Source: SKLM01 sp964450435 (GTDB taxonomy: Bacteria; Chloroflexota; Anaerolineae; B4-G1). From it: DNA of 6,969 bases. The translations under genes were made by a program, and so were the position numbers. Positions 1 through 5,876 of this stretch are shown piece after piece. Below the pieces are notes generated by a model that did no database searches, was not told the DNA's origin, and was given only the letters and a program-made list of their open reading frames with translations. Location: contig CAYVCX010000099.1 of assembly GCA_964450435.1 (NCBI GenBank), positions 1-6,969 on the forward strand, written 5' to 3'. Within the stretch, counting starts at the first letter, position 1. Each line of letters opens with the position of its first letter.

Positions 1-16
1 GTCTCTGGGAGCGTGC

Positions 17-45
17 TTGACAGACTGGGCGGGACCTTCTACACT
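17..45 (+). promoter_or_regulatory. Sigma-70-type promoter for the radical SAM operon
   Basis: A perfect -35 box TTGACA lies at 17-22. After an optimal 17-nt spacer comes the -10 box TACACT at 40-45, which matches TATAAT at 4 of 6 positions. Transcription would start near 51-53 and give a leader of about 165 nt before the radical SAM ATG at 217. A short open frame from position 1 to a TAG at 49-51 could be the tail of an upstream gene, so the promoter may overlap a coding end. Confidence 0.6.
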
Positions 46-52
46 GGGTAGT

Positions 53-70
53 CGGCGGCTTGCCCCGCCG
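53..70 (+). other. GC hairpin at the start of the radical SAM leader
   Basis: CGGCGG (53-58) pairs perfectly with CCGCCG (65-70) around a 6-nt loop, right at the predicted 5' end of the transcript. The leader downstream, to about 200, is also rich in G and C runs such as the GGGGACCCC-type stretch near 99-115. I do not recognise a known riboswitch. The hairpin may stabilise the mRNA 5' end or form part of a regulatory leader; this is inference. Confidence 0.35.
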
Positions 71-200
71 TGAGCCAAGAAGCGGCGGCGCCTTGCAGAG
101 GGGACCCCGCGGGGGATCATGTTGTCTGAGGGGTCTTCGGTTGAACTGCAGAGTTGACAGGAAAGAGAAGCGTATCCGGTCTGATGTCAAGAAGGCGACG

Positions 201-206
201 AGGAGG
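201..206 (+). promoter_or_regulatory. Shine-Dalgarno site fixing the radical SAM start
   Basis: AGGAGG at 201-206 lies 10 nt before ATG 217. The frame is open further upstream, back to a TTG at 154, but no comparable site precedes any earlier start. The CxxxCxxC-containing domain begins a normal distance after 217. Confidence 0.75.
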
Positions 207-216
207 AAAGAACCCT

Positions 217-1479
217 ATGGCACTCGAGAAGCGAGATCTGTACCGGTTTCCGTGGTCGACGAACGATAACCCGATCGCCTGGTTGGAGGTGACAGACGTC
301 TGCGACCTGCAGTGCGAAGGATGCTACCGCCAGCGGTTGACGGGCCACAAACCCGTGGAGCAGATAAAGGACGAGATCCGCTTCTTCAAGCGCTGGCGGA
401 ATCCGGACAATGTGTCGATCGCCGGCGGGGAGCCGCTGTTGCACCCTGAGATCGTGGAGATCGTGGCCTGCATCGCGGAGAAGGGTCTCAAACCGATCCT
501 GCTCACGAACGGTATGAAGCTGACACCAGAGCTCTTGTCGGAGTTGAAGAAAGCCGGACTGGTGGGATTTACCATCCACGTCGACAGTCACCAGGGCCGA
601 CCAGAGTGGAGAGACAAGGGCGAGGGGGAGCTCAACGAGCTGCGCCAGCACTACGCTGATATGGTGGCCGACGCGGGTTCGATGACGGTAGTGTTTAACT
701 CCACGGTCTATCCCGCGACGTTCCACGAAATCCCGGACGTGGCGAAGTGGGGCCGCGAGCACATGGATCGGGTGCACGGACTGGTGTTTATCACATATCG
801 AACCCTCGACACCGAGGCAAGCGTGGCGCTGGACCGTGAGGGACGGACCGTGAACGCTACCAGGCTCGGCTACAGCAGCCAGCGGTTTGAAGAGAGGTTC
901 GTCACAAGCCCGGAGGTGTGCCAGATCATCCAAGACACGTGCCCCGAGTACGAGCCGGCCGGGTATCTGGGTGGGACCATCAGACACGATTCGTTCAAGT
1001 GGGTGGCCGGGGCTGTGCTCGGATCCCGACACGGCTGGTATGGGTCGGTGGGAAAGGAGACCATGGAGCTGGCGCAGGTCGGTCACCACCTACTGCGCGG
1101 CACCTATCTGGCCTACCCTGCCCAACCGCGGGTCAGCCCGCTGGTCTTCCTGACCTCTCCATGGGACAAGACGGTACGAGAAGCAGCGCTGAACTGGCTG
1201 AGGGACGTATGGCACCACCCTGGGCGCCTGTTTGGCAGCATCCGGGTGCAGACTATCGGGATCATCCAGGCTCCGGACATCCAGCCCGATGGACGGGCAG
1301 ACATGTGCGACGGATGTCCAGACATGACCGTCTGGGAGGGGAAGCTGATCAACTCGTGCCGCATGGATGAGTACAGACTCTTCGGAGGGCTGCTGTCGGT
1401 GGCCCAGCCACACACGAGCGAGGCCGGCGAGATGGAGTCGGCCGAGTCGGAGCCAGCGGCGGTGGGGCAGCAGGGCTAG
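217..1479 (+). CDS. Radical SAM protein with C-terminal extra cysteine cluster
   Basis: A 420-residue radical SAM enzyme, probably cytosolic. Residues 29-36 hold the CxxxCxxC motif (C29, C33, C36; CDLQCEGCYR) that binds the [4Fe-4S] cluster responsible for cleaving S-adenosylmethionine. GGEPLLHPEI at 70-79 is the typical SAM-contact segment, and HVDSHQGRP at 121-129 sits where many relatives have a strand-4 SxDG-type motif. The C-terminal third carries a CxxCP...C pattern (C364, C367, C381), with C235 and C242 in the middle, suggesting an auxiliary Fe-S cluster of SPASM or twitch type. The last 25 residues are Glu/Ala-rich and look unstructured. The gene has a strong promoter and an AGGAGG site, and a nitroreductase starts 9 nt after its stop, so the two are almost certainly co-transcribed. 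The family is clear; the substrate cannot be read from the sequence. Confidence 0.9.
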   Translation: MALEKRDLYRFPWSTNDNPIAWLEVTDVCDLQCEGCYRQRLTGHKPVEQIKDEIRFFKRWRNPDNVSIAGGEPLLHPEIVEIVACIAEKGLKPILLTNGMKLTPELLSELKKAGLVGFTIHVDSHQGRPEWRDKGEGELNELRQHYADMVADAGSMTVVFNSTVYPATFHEIPDVAKWGREHMDRVHGLVFITYRTLDTEASVALDREGRTVNATRLGYSSQRFEERFVTSPEVCQIIQDTCPEYEPAGYLGGTIRHDSFKWVAGAVLGSRHGWYGSVGKETMELAQVGHHLLRGTYLAYPAQPRVSPLVFLTSPWDKTVREAALNWLRDVWHHPGRLFGSIRVQTIGIIQAPDIQPDGRADMCDGCPDMTVWEGKLINSCRMDEYRLFGGLLSVAQPHTSEAGEMESAESEPAAVGQQG

Positions 1480-1488
1480 GTTCGGGAT

Positions 1489-2280
1489 ATGGAGGCGAGA
1501 GGAGGACTGCTCGGCTTCGTGCGCAGCATCGTGCGCATCATGGCGGGAAGGCCGCAGGTACCGGCGTCGCTGGCCGCTAATGAGGTCCTGCAAGTGGTGC
1601 TCCGGCGGCGCACCGTGCGCAGCTTCGCCGGGAGGGATATCCCCGACGACGTGTTCGCGGCCATCCTGGAGGCGGGCAGGCTGGCACCATCGACGGTGAA
1701 TCTCCAGACGTGGAGCTTCGCCACGTTCACGCCGGATGCCTGGCAGGGCATCTTTGAGCGAGGGATACCTTTCCGGGGTAAGAGGGCAGTGATGGTGATG
1801 GGCGATACCCATCGGGCTCGCGCGGTCATCGACGTCTTCCCCTGCAGCCCGCTGGTAGAGTACACGGTGGGGGTGATGAACGCGTCTCTGGCAGCGATGA
1901 ATATGACCGTGGCAGCAGAAGCTCTGGGCGTGGCATCGGTGATGCTGTCCGAGACAGGGCGCACGGGCCTGCTGGACTGCGGGTACCTCAAGGAGAAGCT
2001 GGAGCTGCCGGACGGTGTTCATCCGCTGATGACGATCGTCTTCGGGTACCCTCGCGGGCCCCACCCACCTATGCCGCCGAAGCTGCCGCTCGACGAGATA
2101 CGCTTCGAGGGTCGCTACCAGGAGGCTGACACCGCCGTGATGGAGAGTTGGCTGGCCCAGACGAAGGCGGGGTACAAGGCCAGCCACCCGTTCTCCTCAT
2201 TTGAGGCGCAGCTCCGGGTGTACGAATCGAAGCTGAGTCAGGCCGAGGCGGACCTGGAGGAGATGGTCTTCTACGAATAG
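1489..2280 (+). CDS. Nitroreductase-family flavoprotein
   Basis: A 263-residue protein of the FMN-dependent nitroreductase fold. RRRTVRSF at 39-46 followed by IPDDVFAAILEAGRLAPST at 51-69 is the classic N-terminal FMN phosphate-binding signature. NLQTW (71-75), the EALGVAS helix (144-150) and FGYPRG (185-190) fit the rest of the domain. Members reduce or oxidise substrates with bound FMN and NAD(P)H, and often work as dehydrogenases in natural-product pathways. Residues 200-263 extend past the core and end in a charged, probably helical tail. The start is uncertain: ATG 1489 has only a weak AGG upstream. GTG 1519 is preceded by AGGAGG at 1500-1505 with a long 13-nt gap, and ATG 1540 is also in frame. 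Directly downstream of the radical SAM gene it probably acts in the same pathway (inference). Confidence 0.88.
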   Translation: MEARGGLLGFVRSIVRIMAGRPQVPASLAANEVLQVVLRRRTVRSFAGRDIPDDVFAAILEAGRLAPSTVNLQTWSFATFTPDAWQGIFERGIPFRGKRAVMVMGDTHRARAVIDVFPCSPLVEYTVGVMNASLAAMNMTVAAEALGVASVMLSETGRTGLLDCGYLKEKLELPDGVHPLMTIVFGYPRGPHPPMPPKLPLDEIRFEGRYQEADTAVMESWLAQTKAGYKASHPFSSFEAQLRVYESKLSQAEADLEEMVFYE

Positions 2281-2293
2281 GGGAGGACGAGGG

Positions 2294-2389
2294 ATGTCGG
2301 CACAGCTCACCTCTCACTGGGGGTCACACAGACGCTCGGTGGAAAACTCTTCCGCTGCTTGCCGCTCCGCTCAGCCCCTGTTGCAATGA
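2294..2389 (+). CDS. Possible 31-residue small ORF after the nitroreductase
   Basis: An ATG at 2294 lies 13 nt after the nitroreductase stop. GGGAGG at 2281-2286 gives an ideal 7-nt spacing, better than the site of the nitroreductase itself. The frame runs 31 codons to TGA 2387-2389. The peptide begins MSAQLTSHWGSH, is rich in Ser (7 residues), His, Arg and Ala, and has one Cys (C23). It has no signal peptide, membrane segment or leader motif that I recognise. GC at third positions is only about two thirds, so coding bias does not strongly support it. It could be a real small protein, a modified-peptide precursor for the adjacent enzymes, or a chance ORF. Confidence 0.3.
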   Translation: MSAQLTSHWGSHRRSVENSSAACRSAQPLLQ

Positions 2390-2479
2390 CACGAGCGAGG
2401 GGTGTGTGGCGCTGAACGGGTGCGCCTCCATACCGCGCGCTGGGGCAAAATGGTAGATGCGGTCCTGCTGCAACTACGC

Positions 2480-2485
2480 TATAAT
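2480..2485 (+). promoter_or_regulatory. Perfect -10 box TATAAT before the Cys-rich gene
   Basis: TATAAT at 2480-2485 is a full consensus -10 element 50 nt before ATG 2535. No convincing -35 box sits 16-18 nt upstream (the sequence there is close to ATGCGG), and no TGn extension is present. If active it would give the cysteine-rich gene its own start within a leader of about 40 nt, separating it from the radical SAM operon. Confidence 0.4.
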
Positions 2486-2534
2486 AGGGCCTGGGCCGAG
2501 TCAATACGGAGAGCTAACCAGGAAAGGCGGAAAA

Positions 2535-2708
2535 ATGCTGCATTGCGACGAGATGAGGCTGGGACAGGTCTATTTCTGCGAGGGGTGTGGGCTCGAACTC
2601 AAGGTCGTCAACGAGTGTGAGGAGGATTGCGGCGACGAGGAGGCGTGTGAGTGCGGAGCATGCGAGTTCGTGTGCTGTGACGCACCCCTGAAGCTGAAGG
2701 AGTCGTAG
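2535..2708 (+). CDS. Desulforedoxin-like cysteine-rich protein with insert
   Basis: A 57-residue protein starting at ATG 2535, with an AGGAAAGG-type ribosome site just upstream. The frame stays open upstream to ATG 2457, but that segment does not look like protein and lacks a ribosome site. Residues 10-25 (GQVYFCEGCGLELKVV) and 45-55 (FVCCDAPLKLK) match the two halves of desulforedoxin and of the desulfoferrodoxin N-domain: CxxC (C15, C18) and an adjacent Cys pair (C47, C48) that together bind one iron as Fe(Cys)4. Between them lies an acidic insert with five further cysteines (C28, C32, C38, C40, C43), absent from classic 36-37-residue desulforedoxin; C4 is also extra. Probable role: a small cytosolic electron carrier, or a zinc or iron site. 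A zinc-ribbon function is the main alternative. Confidence 0.7.
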   Translation: MLHCDEMRLGQVYFCEGCGLELKVVNECEEDCGDEEACECGACEFVCCDAPLKLKES

Positions 2709-2719
2709 ACCAGGACAAG

Positions 2720-2741
2720 AGATCGACAGCAGATCGACAGC
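2720..2741. repeat. Tandem duplication of an 11-nt unit
   Basis: AGATCGACAGC occurs twice head to tail (2720-2730 and 2731-2741), 12 nt after the stop of the cysteine-rich gene and directly before the inverted repeat. It may be a slippage duplication or a paired binding site; nothing else identifies it. Confidence 0.6.
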
Positions 2742-2743
2742 AC

Positions 2744-2782
2744 CCGGCCGGCCTGAACAGACATCGGTGAAGAGCCGGCCGG
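2744..2782. terminator. Inverted repeat between convergent genes, possible terminator
   Basis: CCGGCCGGC (2744-2752) and GCCGGCCGG (2774-2782) are perfect 9-bp inverted repeats around a 21-nt loop. They lie between the plus-strand cysteine-rich gene and the minus-strand CPBP gene, where a shared transcription end is expected. No T-run follows on either strand, so it is not a classical intrinsic terminator. It may act as a stem-loop 3' end or with Rho. Confidence 0.4.
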
Positions 2783-2898
2783 CATAGCCGTGCGACTGGA
2801 CGATGAGCGCCGGGGATGCTCTCCGTGGCCCCATTGCCCAAAGAGCACCTCGCTGCCTGCACCATCTGTGGACCCCGAGAAGCTCCTGGTGCGGATGC

Positions 2899-3732
2899 TC
2901 ACTCGGCGCGGGTCAGCGGCCTGGGCCCCCAGACAGCGACCACGATCAGGACCGCAGGAATGGAGAGCAGCTGAGCGTAGATCTCGCCCCGCTGGGACAG
3001 AGCAGACAACTCGCCGAAGCCATTAGCGGCAAAGTGGAACAGAATGGCAGCCAGGATACTGCGCTCGGTGTTGTTGGTGATCCAGGTGTAGAGGATCGAC
3101 TCCAACACGACGGCCATCGCCCATCCCCAGAAGAGCTGCGTGCCGAAACCAAGGTGACTTGCCTGCCAGGTGCCCTCGATGAAGAAGAGGGGTAGGTGCC
3201 ACGGCATCCACACGACACCGACGATTAGGCTGGCGGAGAGGGCGCTGTGGCGAGACTGGAGCTCGTCAGCGGCATACCCGCGCCACCCCGGCTCCTCGGG
3301 GAGGGGGCCGAAGAGAAGCCAGAACAAGAGGGTGGGGACGATGAGCACAGGCCGGTCTGCCAGGCGGGCCGCGGCGTCGCGCAGGATTCCCACCCCGCCC
3401 TGCAGCACATCGATTAGGGCCGCGAGGACAGCCTTGGCGGGGAAGAAGAAGAGGATGACCAGAACCCAGCCGAGGCCAACGCGCCGCGTGTCGACGAGAC
3501 GGCGCCAGAGGTCGTGCCGGTAACCCCGGTCGTGGTGCCCGTGCGCCAGCCCAACTGAGAAGACCAGAGGCGAGAGGGCGCCGCCGTAAGCCAGGGCCAG
3601 GACCGGGGCTCTGGGCACGGTGCCCTGGAGCAGCACGCCGAGGAAGCCGAGCAGCCAGGTCACGCCCAGTGTCAGCCCAAGGAACAACCACGGACGAGTC
3701 TCGGTGGGAAATACAGGTGTGTTCTTGCTCAA
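2899..3732 (-). CDS. CPBP-family intramembrane metalloprotease
   Basis: A 277-residue integral membrane protein of the CPBP (CaaX protease and bacteriocin-processing, Abi) family. Numbered from TTG 3732, the three family motifs are present: EEPGWRG with E146, E147 and R151; the WMPWHLPLF helix with H179; and ILFHFAAN with H233 and N237. Together these form the presumed metal and catalytic site in the membrane. Several hydrophobic segments surround them (about 15-36, 45-65, 88-108, 130-144, 166-184, 200-220, 255-270). I chose TTG 3732 because GGAGGAG (3748-3742 on the minus strand) lies 9 nt upstream. The longer frame from TTG 3753 has no ribosome site. The gene follows the secreted protein by 53 nt on the same strand, so they may share a transcript. 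The substrate is unknown; members process prenylated proteins or peptides, or give self-immunity to bacteriocins. Confidence 0.88.
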   Translation of the reverse strand: MSKNTPVFPTETRPWLFLGLTLGVTWLLGFLGVLLQGTVPRAPVLALAYGGALSPLVFSVGLAHGHHDRGYRHDLWRRLVDTRRVGLGWVLVILFFFPAKAVLAALIDVLQGGVGILRDAAARLADRPVLIVPTLLFWLLFGPLPEEPGWRGYAADELQSRHSALSASLIVGVVWMPWHLPLFFIEGTWQASHLGFGTQLFWGWAMAVVLESILYTWITNNTERSILAAILFHFAANGFGELSALSQRGEIYAQLLSIPAVLIVVAVWGPRPLTRAE

Positions 3733-3785
3733 GGCAAACGTCTCCTCCGCCAAAGGCAGTCAGACGCCGCCGTTGAGCGCGGGAG

Positions 3786-4700
3786 CTACGGCCGCTCGAT
3801 GATGATTCGGTCCGAGTCGCGGCCCGTCGATCGGTGCTCCGCGCCCTGGGGAACCGCACCAGGCGCGGCCGGCGTGGTGAAGCGCCACATCTCGGAGTCC
3901 GGACCGATGCCGTAGTCATTGCGCGCCGCCACCCACCACTCATACGTCGTGTCGCCGTCCAGCGTCAAAGCGAGCTGAAGATCCTCGGTCCAAACCCAGC
4001 CATAAGCATCGACGCCGACCTCCCGATAGCGCACGAGGTACTCCCGAGCGAAGTAGATGTGCAGCCACCTGAGCGTAACGGACGGGCTTGAAGTTGCGGT
4101 CCCGCTCAGGGGAGTGGTCAGCGTGGGGGTCGGCGGTAGATCCCCCTCGACGCCGGTCCTGAAGGACCAGATCTCCGAATACGGCCCCTCCAGCTCACCG
4201 CACAGAAGCCTGGCGCGCCAGTAGTAAGTGGTGTCGGGCTCGAAGTTCTCATGGAAGCGAAAAGCTCCCTCGCCCTGCGCCGACCACGAAGCGAGCCCGC
4301 GATCCCAGCGCTCGAATTCAGGGTCCTGGGAGACCCGCAGCCGGAACAGGGTGGCCCGCGGGTTATCGCCGCTGTCCCACCGGAACTCAGGCGCGATGGT
4401 GGGAAGAGAAAGTCCATTGGAAGGTGAAATCAGAGTTGGGGCGGCCGAACAGGGGTCCCAGTGATTGAACACGATGGGAAGATGAAGGGTGGTGCCAGGC
4501 GTGAACGTAATCCAGGACGCATCACCGACGCTGGTGGGCAGCCGATCGAGCGGCGGGTACTCAGTCACTCCGACTCGCGATGCCGCGGCCCGATTGGGTC
4601 GTCGACCATTGGCCCCCCCGGCGCTGATGGTAAGACCCACGGCGAGGAGGAGGGTCAAGACTGCAGCGAAACCGACGGTGCAGAAGAGCCTGGATTTCAT
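3786..4700 (-). CDS. Secreted protein with two fibronectin III-like domains
   Basis: A 304-residue exported protein. Residues 1-30 are a signal peptide: basic MKSR, a hydrophobic core to about 27, and likely cleavage near the SAGGA stretch. A linker carries LPIVFN at 74-79, like the LPLV-type segments seen in many Chloroflexota exported proteins (recalled resemblance, not searched). Two fibronectin III-like units follow, about 87-183 and 190-277. Each has a Pro-rich entry, a conserved Trp (FRW, LRW), the TTYYWRAR / TTYEWWVAARN strand and an exit of W-F/R-F-T type. C84 and C167 are the only Cys of the mature part and could pair. The last 25 residues are polar, without an anchor or sorting motif. 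It probably binds surfaces, polysaccharide or partner proteins outside the cell. The ribosome site before ATG 4700 is weak. Confidence 0.8.
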   Translation of the reverse strand: MKSRLFCTVGFAAVLTLLLAVGLTISAGGANGRRPNRAAASRVGVTEYPPLDRLPTSVGDASWITFTPGTTLHLPIVFNHWDPCSAAPTLISPSNGLSLPTIAPEFRWDSGDNPRATLFRLRVSQDPEFERWDRGLASWSAQGEGAFRFHENFEPDTTYYWRARLLCGELEGPYSEIWSFRTGVEGDLPPTPTLTTPLSGTATSSPSVTLRWLHIYFAREYLVRYREVGVDAYGWVWTEDLQLALTLDGDTTYEWWVAARNDYGIGPDSEMWRFTTPAAPGAVPQGAEHRSTGRDSDRIIIERP

Positions 4701-4754
4701 CGTTCACAACTCGCCCGTGTGTGCTGCCGGGGATTAGAGCCCTGGCGCCCGTGT

Positions 4755-4779
4755 GGCGGCACCCGGCCCAGCCGCCGGG
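4755..4779 (-). other. Two mutually exclusive GC hairpins in the leader
   Basis: CCCGGC (4762-4767) pairs with GCCGGG (4774-4779) around a 6-nt loop. GGCGGC (4755-4760) pairs with GCCGCC (4771-4776) around a 10-nt loop. The two 6-bp stems share bases 4774-4776, so only one can form at a time. They would lie in the 5' leader of the secreted-protein mRNA. In such GC-rich DNA this could be chance. Confidence 0.3.
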
Positions 4780-4798
4780 CGGGAGGAACCGGAGGCCC

Positions 4799-4826
4799 AG
4801 TGTACAACAAAGACGGGAAGTCGCAA
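4799..4826 (-). promoter_or_regulatory. Candidate promoter for the secreted-protein gene
   Basis: Read on the minus strand, TTGCGA (4826-4821) is followed after 16 nt by TACACT (4804-4799). Each box matches consensus at 4 of 6 positions, and TG directly precedes the -10 box. It would give a leader of roughly 90 nt before ATG 4700. The -10 box has the same hexamer as the one at 40-45. Confidence 0.35.
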
Positions 4827-5006
4827 GCGCTCAGGCGAGACTCGGTCATTCCGCCGGCGAACGGAGACGTGCAAGTCACAGGGGGTCCGCAGGGAAGGAC
4901 AAACCCACTGCTGCACAGACTTCCCCGTCGGCAGCCCAGGGCTCACCAGAGGTGTCAGCAGCGGGGCGAGGCTCGGAGGGGACGCGGCACAACGGAGGCC
5001 TACCCA

Positions 5007-5433
5007 CTACCCAGCGTCTGGGGTGGATTCGCACAGCCGCAGAGCCTCAAATCGCCTGCTGTTCTCATACGGCCTGATAAAACGCTGATAGTCGTCATCC
5101 GAGACCTCGTGCTTCACCCGCTGCCGGATGTCCTCAGCGTCGACGATGCGCGTCGCCAGCTTCTCGCACACGTAGTTCTCACACTGGAGGCAATGGTCAA
5201 GGCCGCGTTCGATGACGCAGAGTCGCACGGGGCAGCTCTGATCGATCAACCGGGGATTCTCCGCCATGCACCCGTCGCAGAAGATCCGGGAGGGAGGGAG
5301 GGATGCGAAACCCGTAATAGCGCTGCCACCCATCGCTGAGGGCCCGCCGGTTTTCGGGGCTGGCGTCGACGTTTGGCTTGAAGGCCAAGCATAGATCACA
5401 TCGGTACCCGCAGCGGCTCAGCACTGGCTGCAC
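5007..5433 (-). pseudogene. DUF3795 cysteine-rich protein, frameshifted at GGGA repeat
   Basis: The gene starts at GTG 5433 with AGGAG a few bases upstream. The first frame encodes 46 good residues (CGYRCDLC, then SDGWQRYYGFRIPP) and then enters the wrong frame, running to a stop at 5197-5199. The natural continuation (SRIFCDGCMAENPRLIDQSCPVRLC, and on to TAG 5007) lies in the neighbouring frame. The switch falls in four GGGA copies at 5288-5303. With three copies the frame reads GFRIPPSRIFCDGC without a break, giving 140 residues, a normal size for DUF3795. The joined protein carries C8, C12, C15, C51, C54, C66, C71, C80, C83 and C88, the cysteine layout of that family, which probably binds metal or an Fe-S cluster; its function is unknown. 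Either a real disrupted or phase-variable gene, or a sequencing or assembly error. Confidence 0.8.
5288..5303. repeat. Tetranucleotide repeat (GGGA)4 inside the DUF3795 gene
   Basis: There are four perfect GGGA units (CCCT-type on the coding strand). Losing or gaining one unit moves the frame by 4 nt, and three units would make the gene intact. Tetranucleotide tracts within coding sequence are a known basis of slipped-strand phase variation, although known switches usually have more copies. Confidence 0.85.
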
Positions 5434-5476
5434 AACTCTCTCCTTTCGCCTGCCCGGCGACCCAGCCCCGATCCGC

Positions 5477-5499
5477 CCGGCGGACTGTCCGTTCGCCGG
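5477..5499 (-). terminator. Hairpin between the DUF3024 and DUF3795 genes
   Basis: Positions 5477-5485 and 5491-5499 pair over 9 bp, including one G-T pair, around a 5-nt loop, 30 nt past the DUF3024 stop. No T-run follows on the minus strand. It may attenuate read-through or stabilise the upstream message. Confidence 0.35.
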
Positions 5500-5528
5500 A
5501 CGCTATGCACTTTCGACGAGCGCGTCGG

Positions 5529-5876
5529 TCAGCCCCAGAAACAGGCATGGGCGTCGGCCTCGACCACATCGAGGAACTCGGCAAGGGAATCCACCTCCGG
5601 TTGAGGATCGTAACCGTGCCACTTCCGATCACTGGGCTGCCAGTACACGCGCCACCTGTCCTCGGTCCCGACGTAGGTCGCTTTCGCCACGGGCGCCTCG
5701 ATGGTCTTGCCGGGATCGGTCCACAGGGCCCTCTTCTCGAAGATGACCACGCTCTGACCCTCGATGCGGTAGGCGACGTCGACTCTGTCCCGCAATTCCT
5801 CCGGTGGGCGCCTCCTCTCCAGGAAGGCGTCCAGCACCGCTTCGTATTCCTCCCGTTCGGTCTCTGTAAATGCCAT
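5529..5876 (-). CDS. DUF3024 family protein
   Basis: A 115-residue protein that matches my memory of the DUF3024 family over its whole length. The features are a helical N-terminus (1-22), a YRIEGQSVVIFEKRALWTDPG strand pair (36-56), PVAKATYVGTEDRWRVYWQPSDRKWHGYDPQPE (62-94) and a C-terminal LxxVxADxHxCFxG signature (102-115). There is no signal peptide or membrane segment, so it is probably cytosolic. The start at ATG 5876 is supported by GGGAG about 5 nt upstream. Its biochemical role is not known. The hydrolase gene upstream ends 230 nt away, so a separate promoter is possible, but I could not find a convincing one in that gap. Confidence 0.85.
   Translation of the reverse strand: MAFTETEREEYEAVLDAFLERRRPPEELRDRVDVAYRIEGQSVVIFEKRALWTDPGKTIEAPVAKATYVGTEDRWRVYWQPSDRKWHGYDPQPEVDSLAEFLDVVEADAHACFWG

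Larger units (their letters stand above)
4701..5006. other. Gene-free stretch upstream of the secreted-protein gene
   Basis: These 306 nt separate the DUF3795 gene's stop from the secreted protein's start. No frame here has a credible ribosome site or protein-like composition. The stretch holds the promoter candidate at 4799-4826, the competing hairpins at 4755-4779, and otherwise nothing I can identify. Confidence 0.6.

Noticed and set aside
1..51. Open plus-strand frame ending in TAG at 49-51, possibly the tail of an upstream gene
   Set aside because: Only 16 codons are visible, it overlaps the strong promoter, and another frame is also open here. There is not enough to call a gene.
154..182. 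Second TTGACA at 154-159 as a nearer promoter for the radical SAM gene
   Set aside because: No -10-like hexamer lies 16-18 nt downstream (the sequence at the 17-nt spacing is CGGTCT).
1090..2187. Long minus-strand open frame (365 codons) opposite the radical SAM and nitroreductase genes
   Set aside because: Its translation is rich in His, Arg and Pro with no domain features, as expected for the shadow of GC-rich genes. The plus-strand products have clear family motifs.
2408..2426. GGCGC/GCGCC inverted repeat after the nitroreductase as a terminator
   Set aside because: It has only 5 bp with a 9-nt loop and no T-run; expected by chance at this GC content.
2899..3943. Alternative minus-strand frame (3266-3943) overlapping the CPBP gene
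   Set aside because: Arg/Pro-rich shadow; the CPBP frame has all three family motifs and membrane segments.
4461..5339. Long plus-strand open frame (292 codons) across the secreted-protein and DUF3795 genes
   Set aside because: It is low-complexity, Arg/Gly-rich and spans the starts of well-supported minus-strand genes.
5434..5528. DUF3795 and DUF3024 as a coupled functional unit
   Set aside because: Adjacency over 95 nt with an intervening hairpin is the only support; both families lack known functions, so no joint role can be argued.
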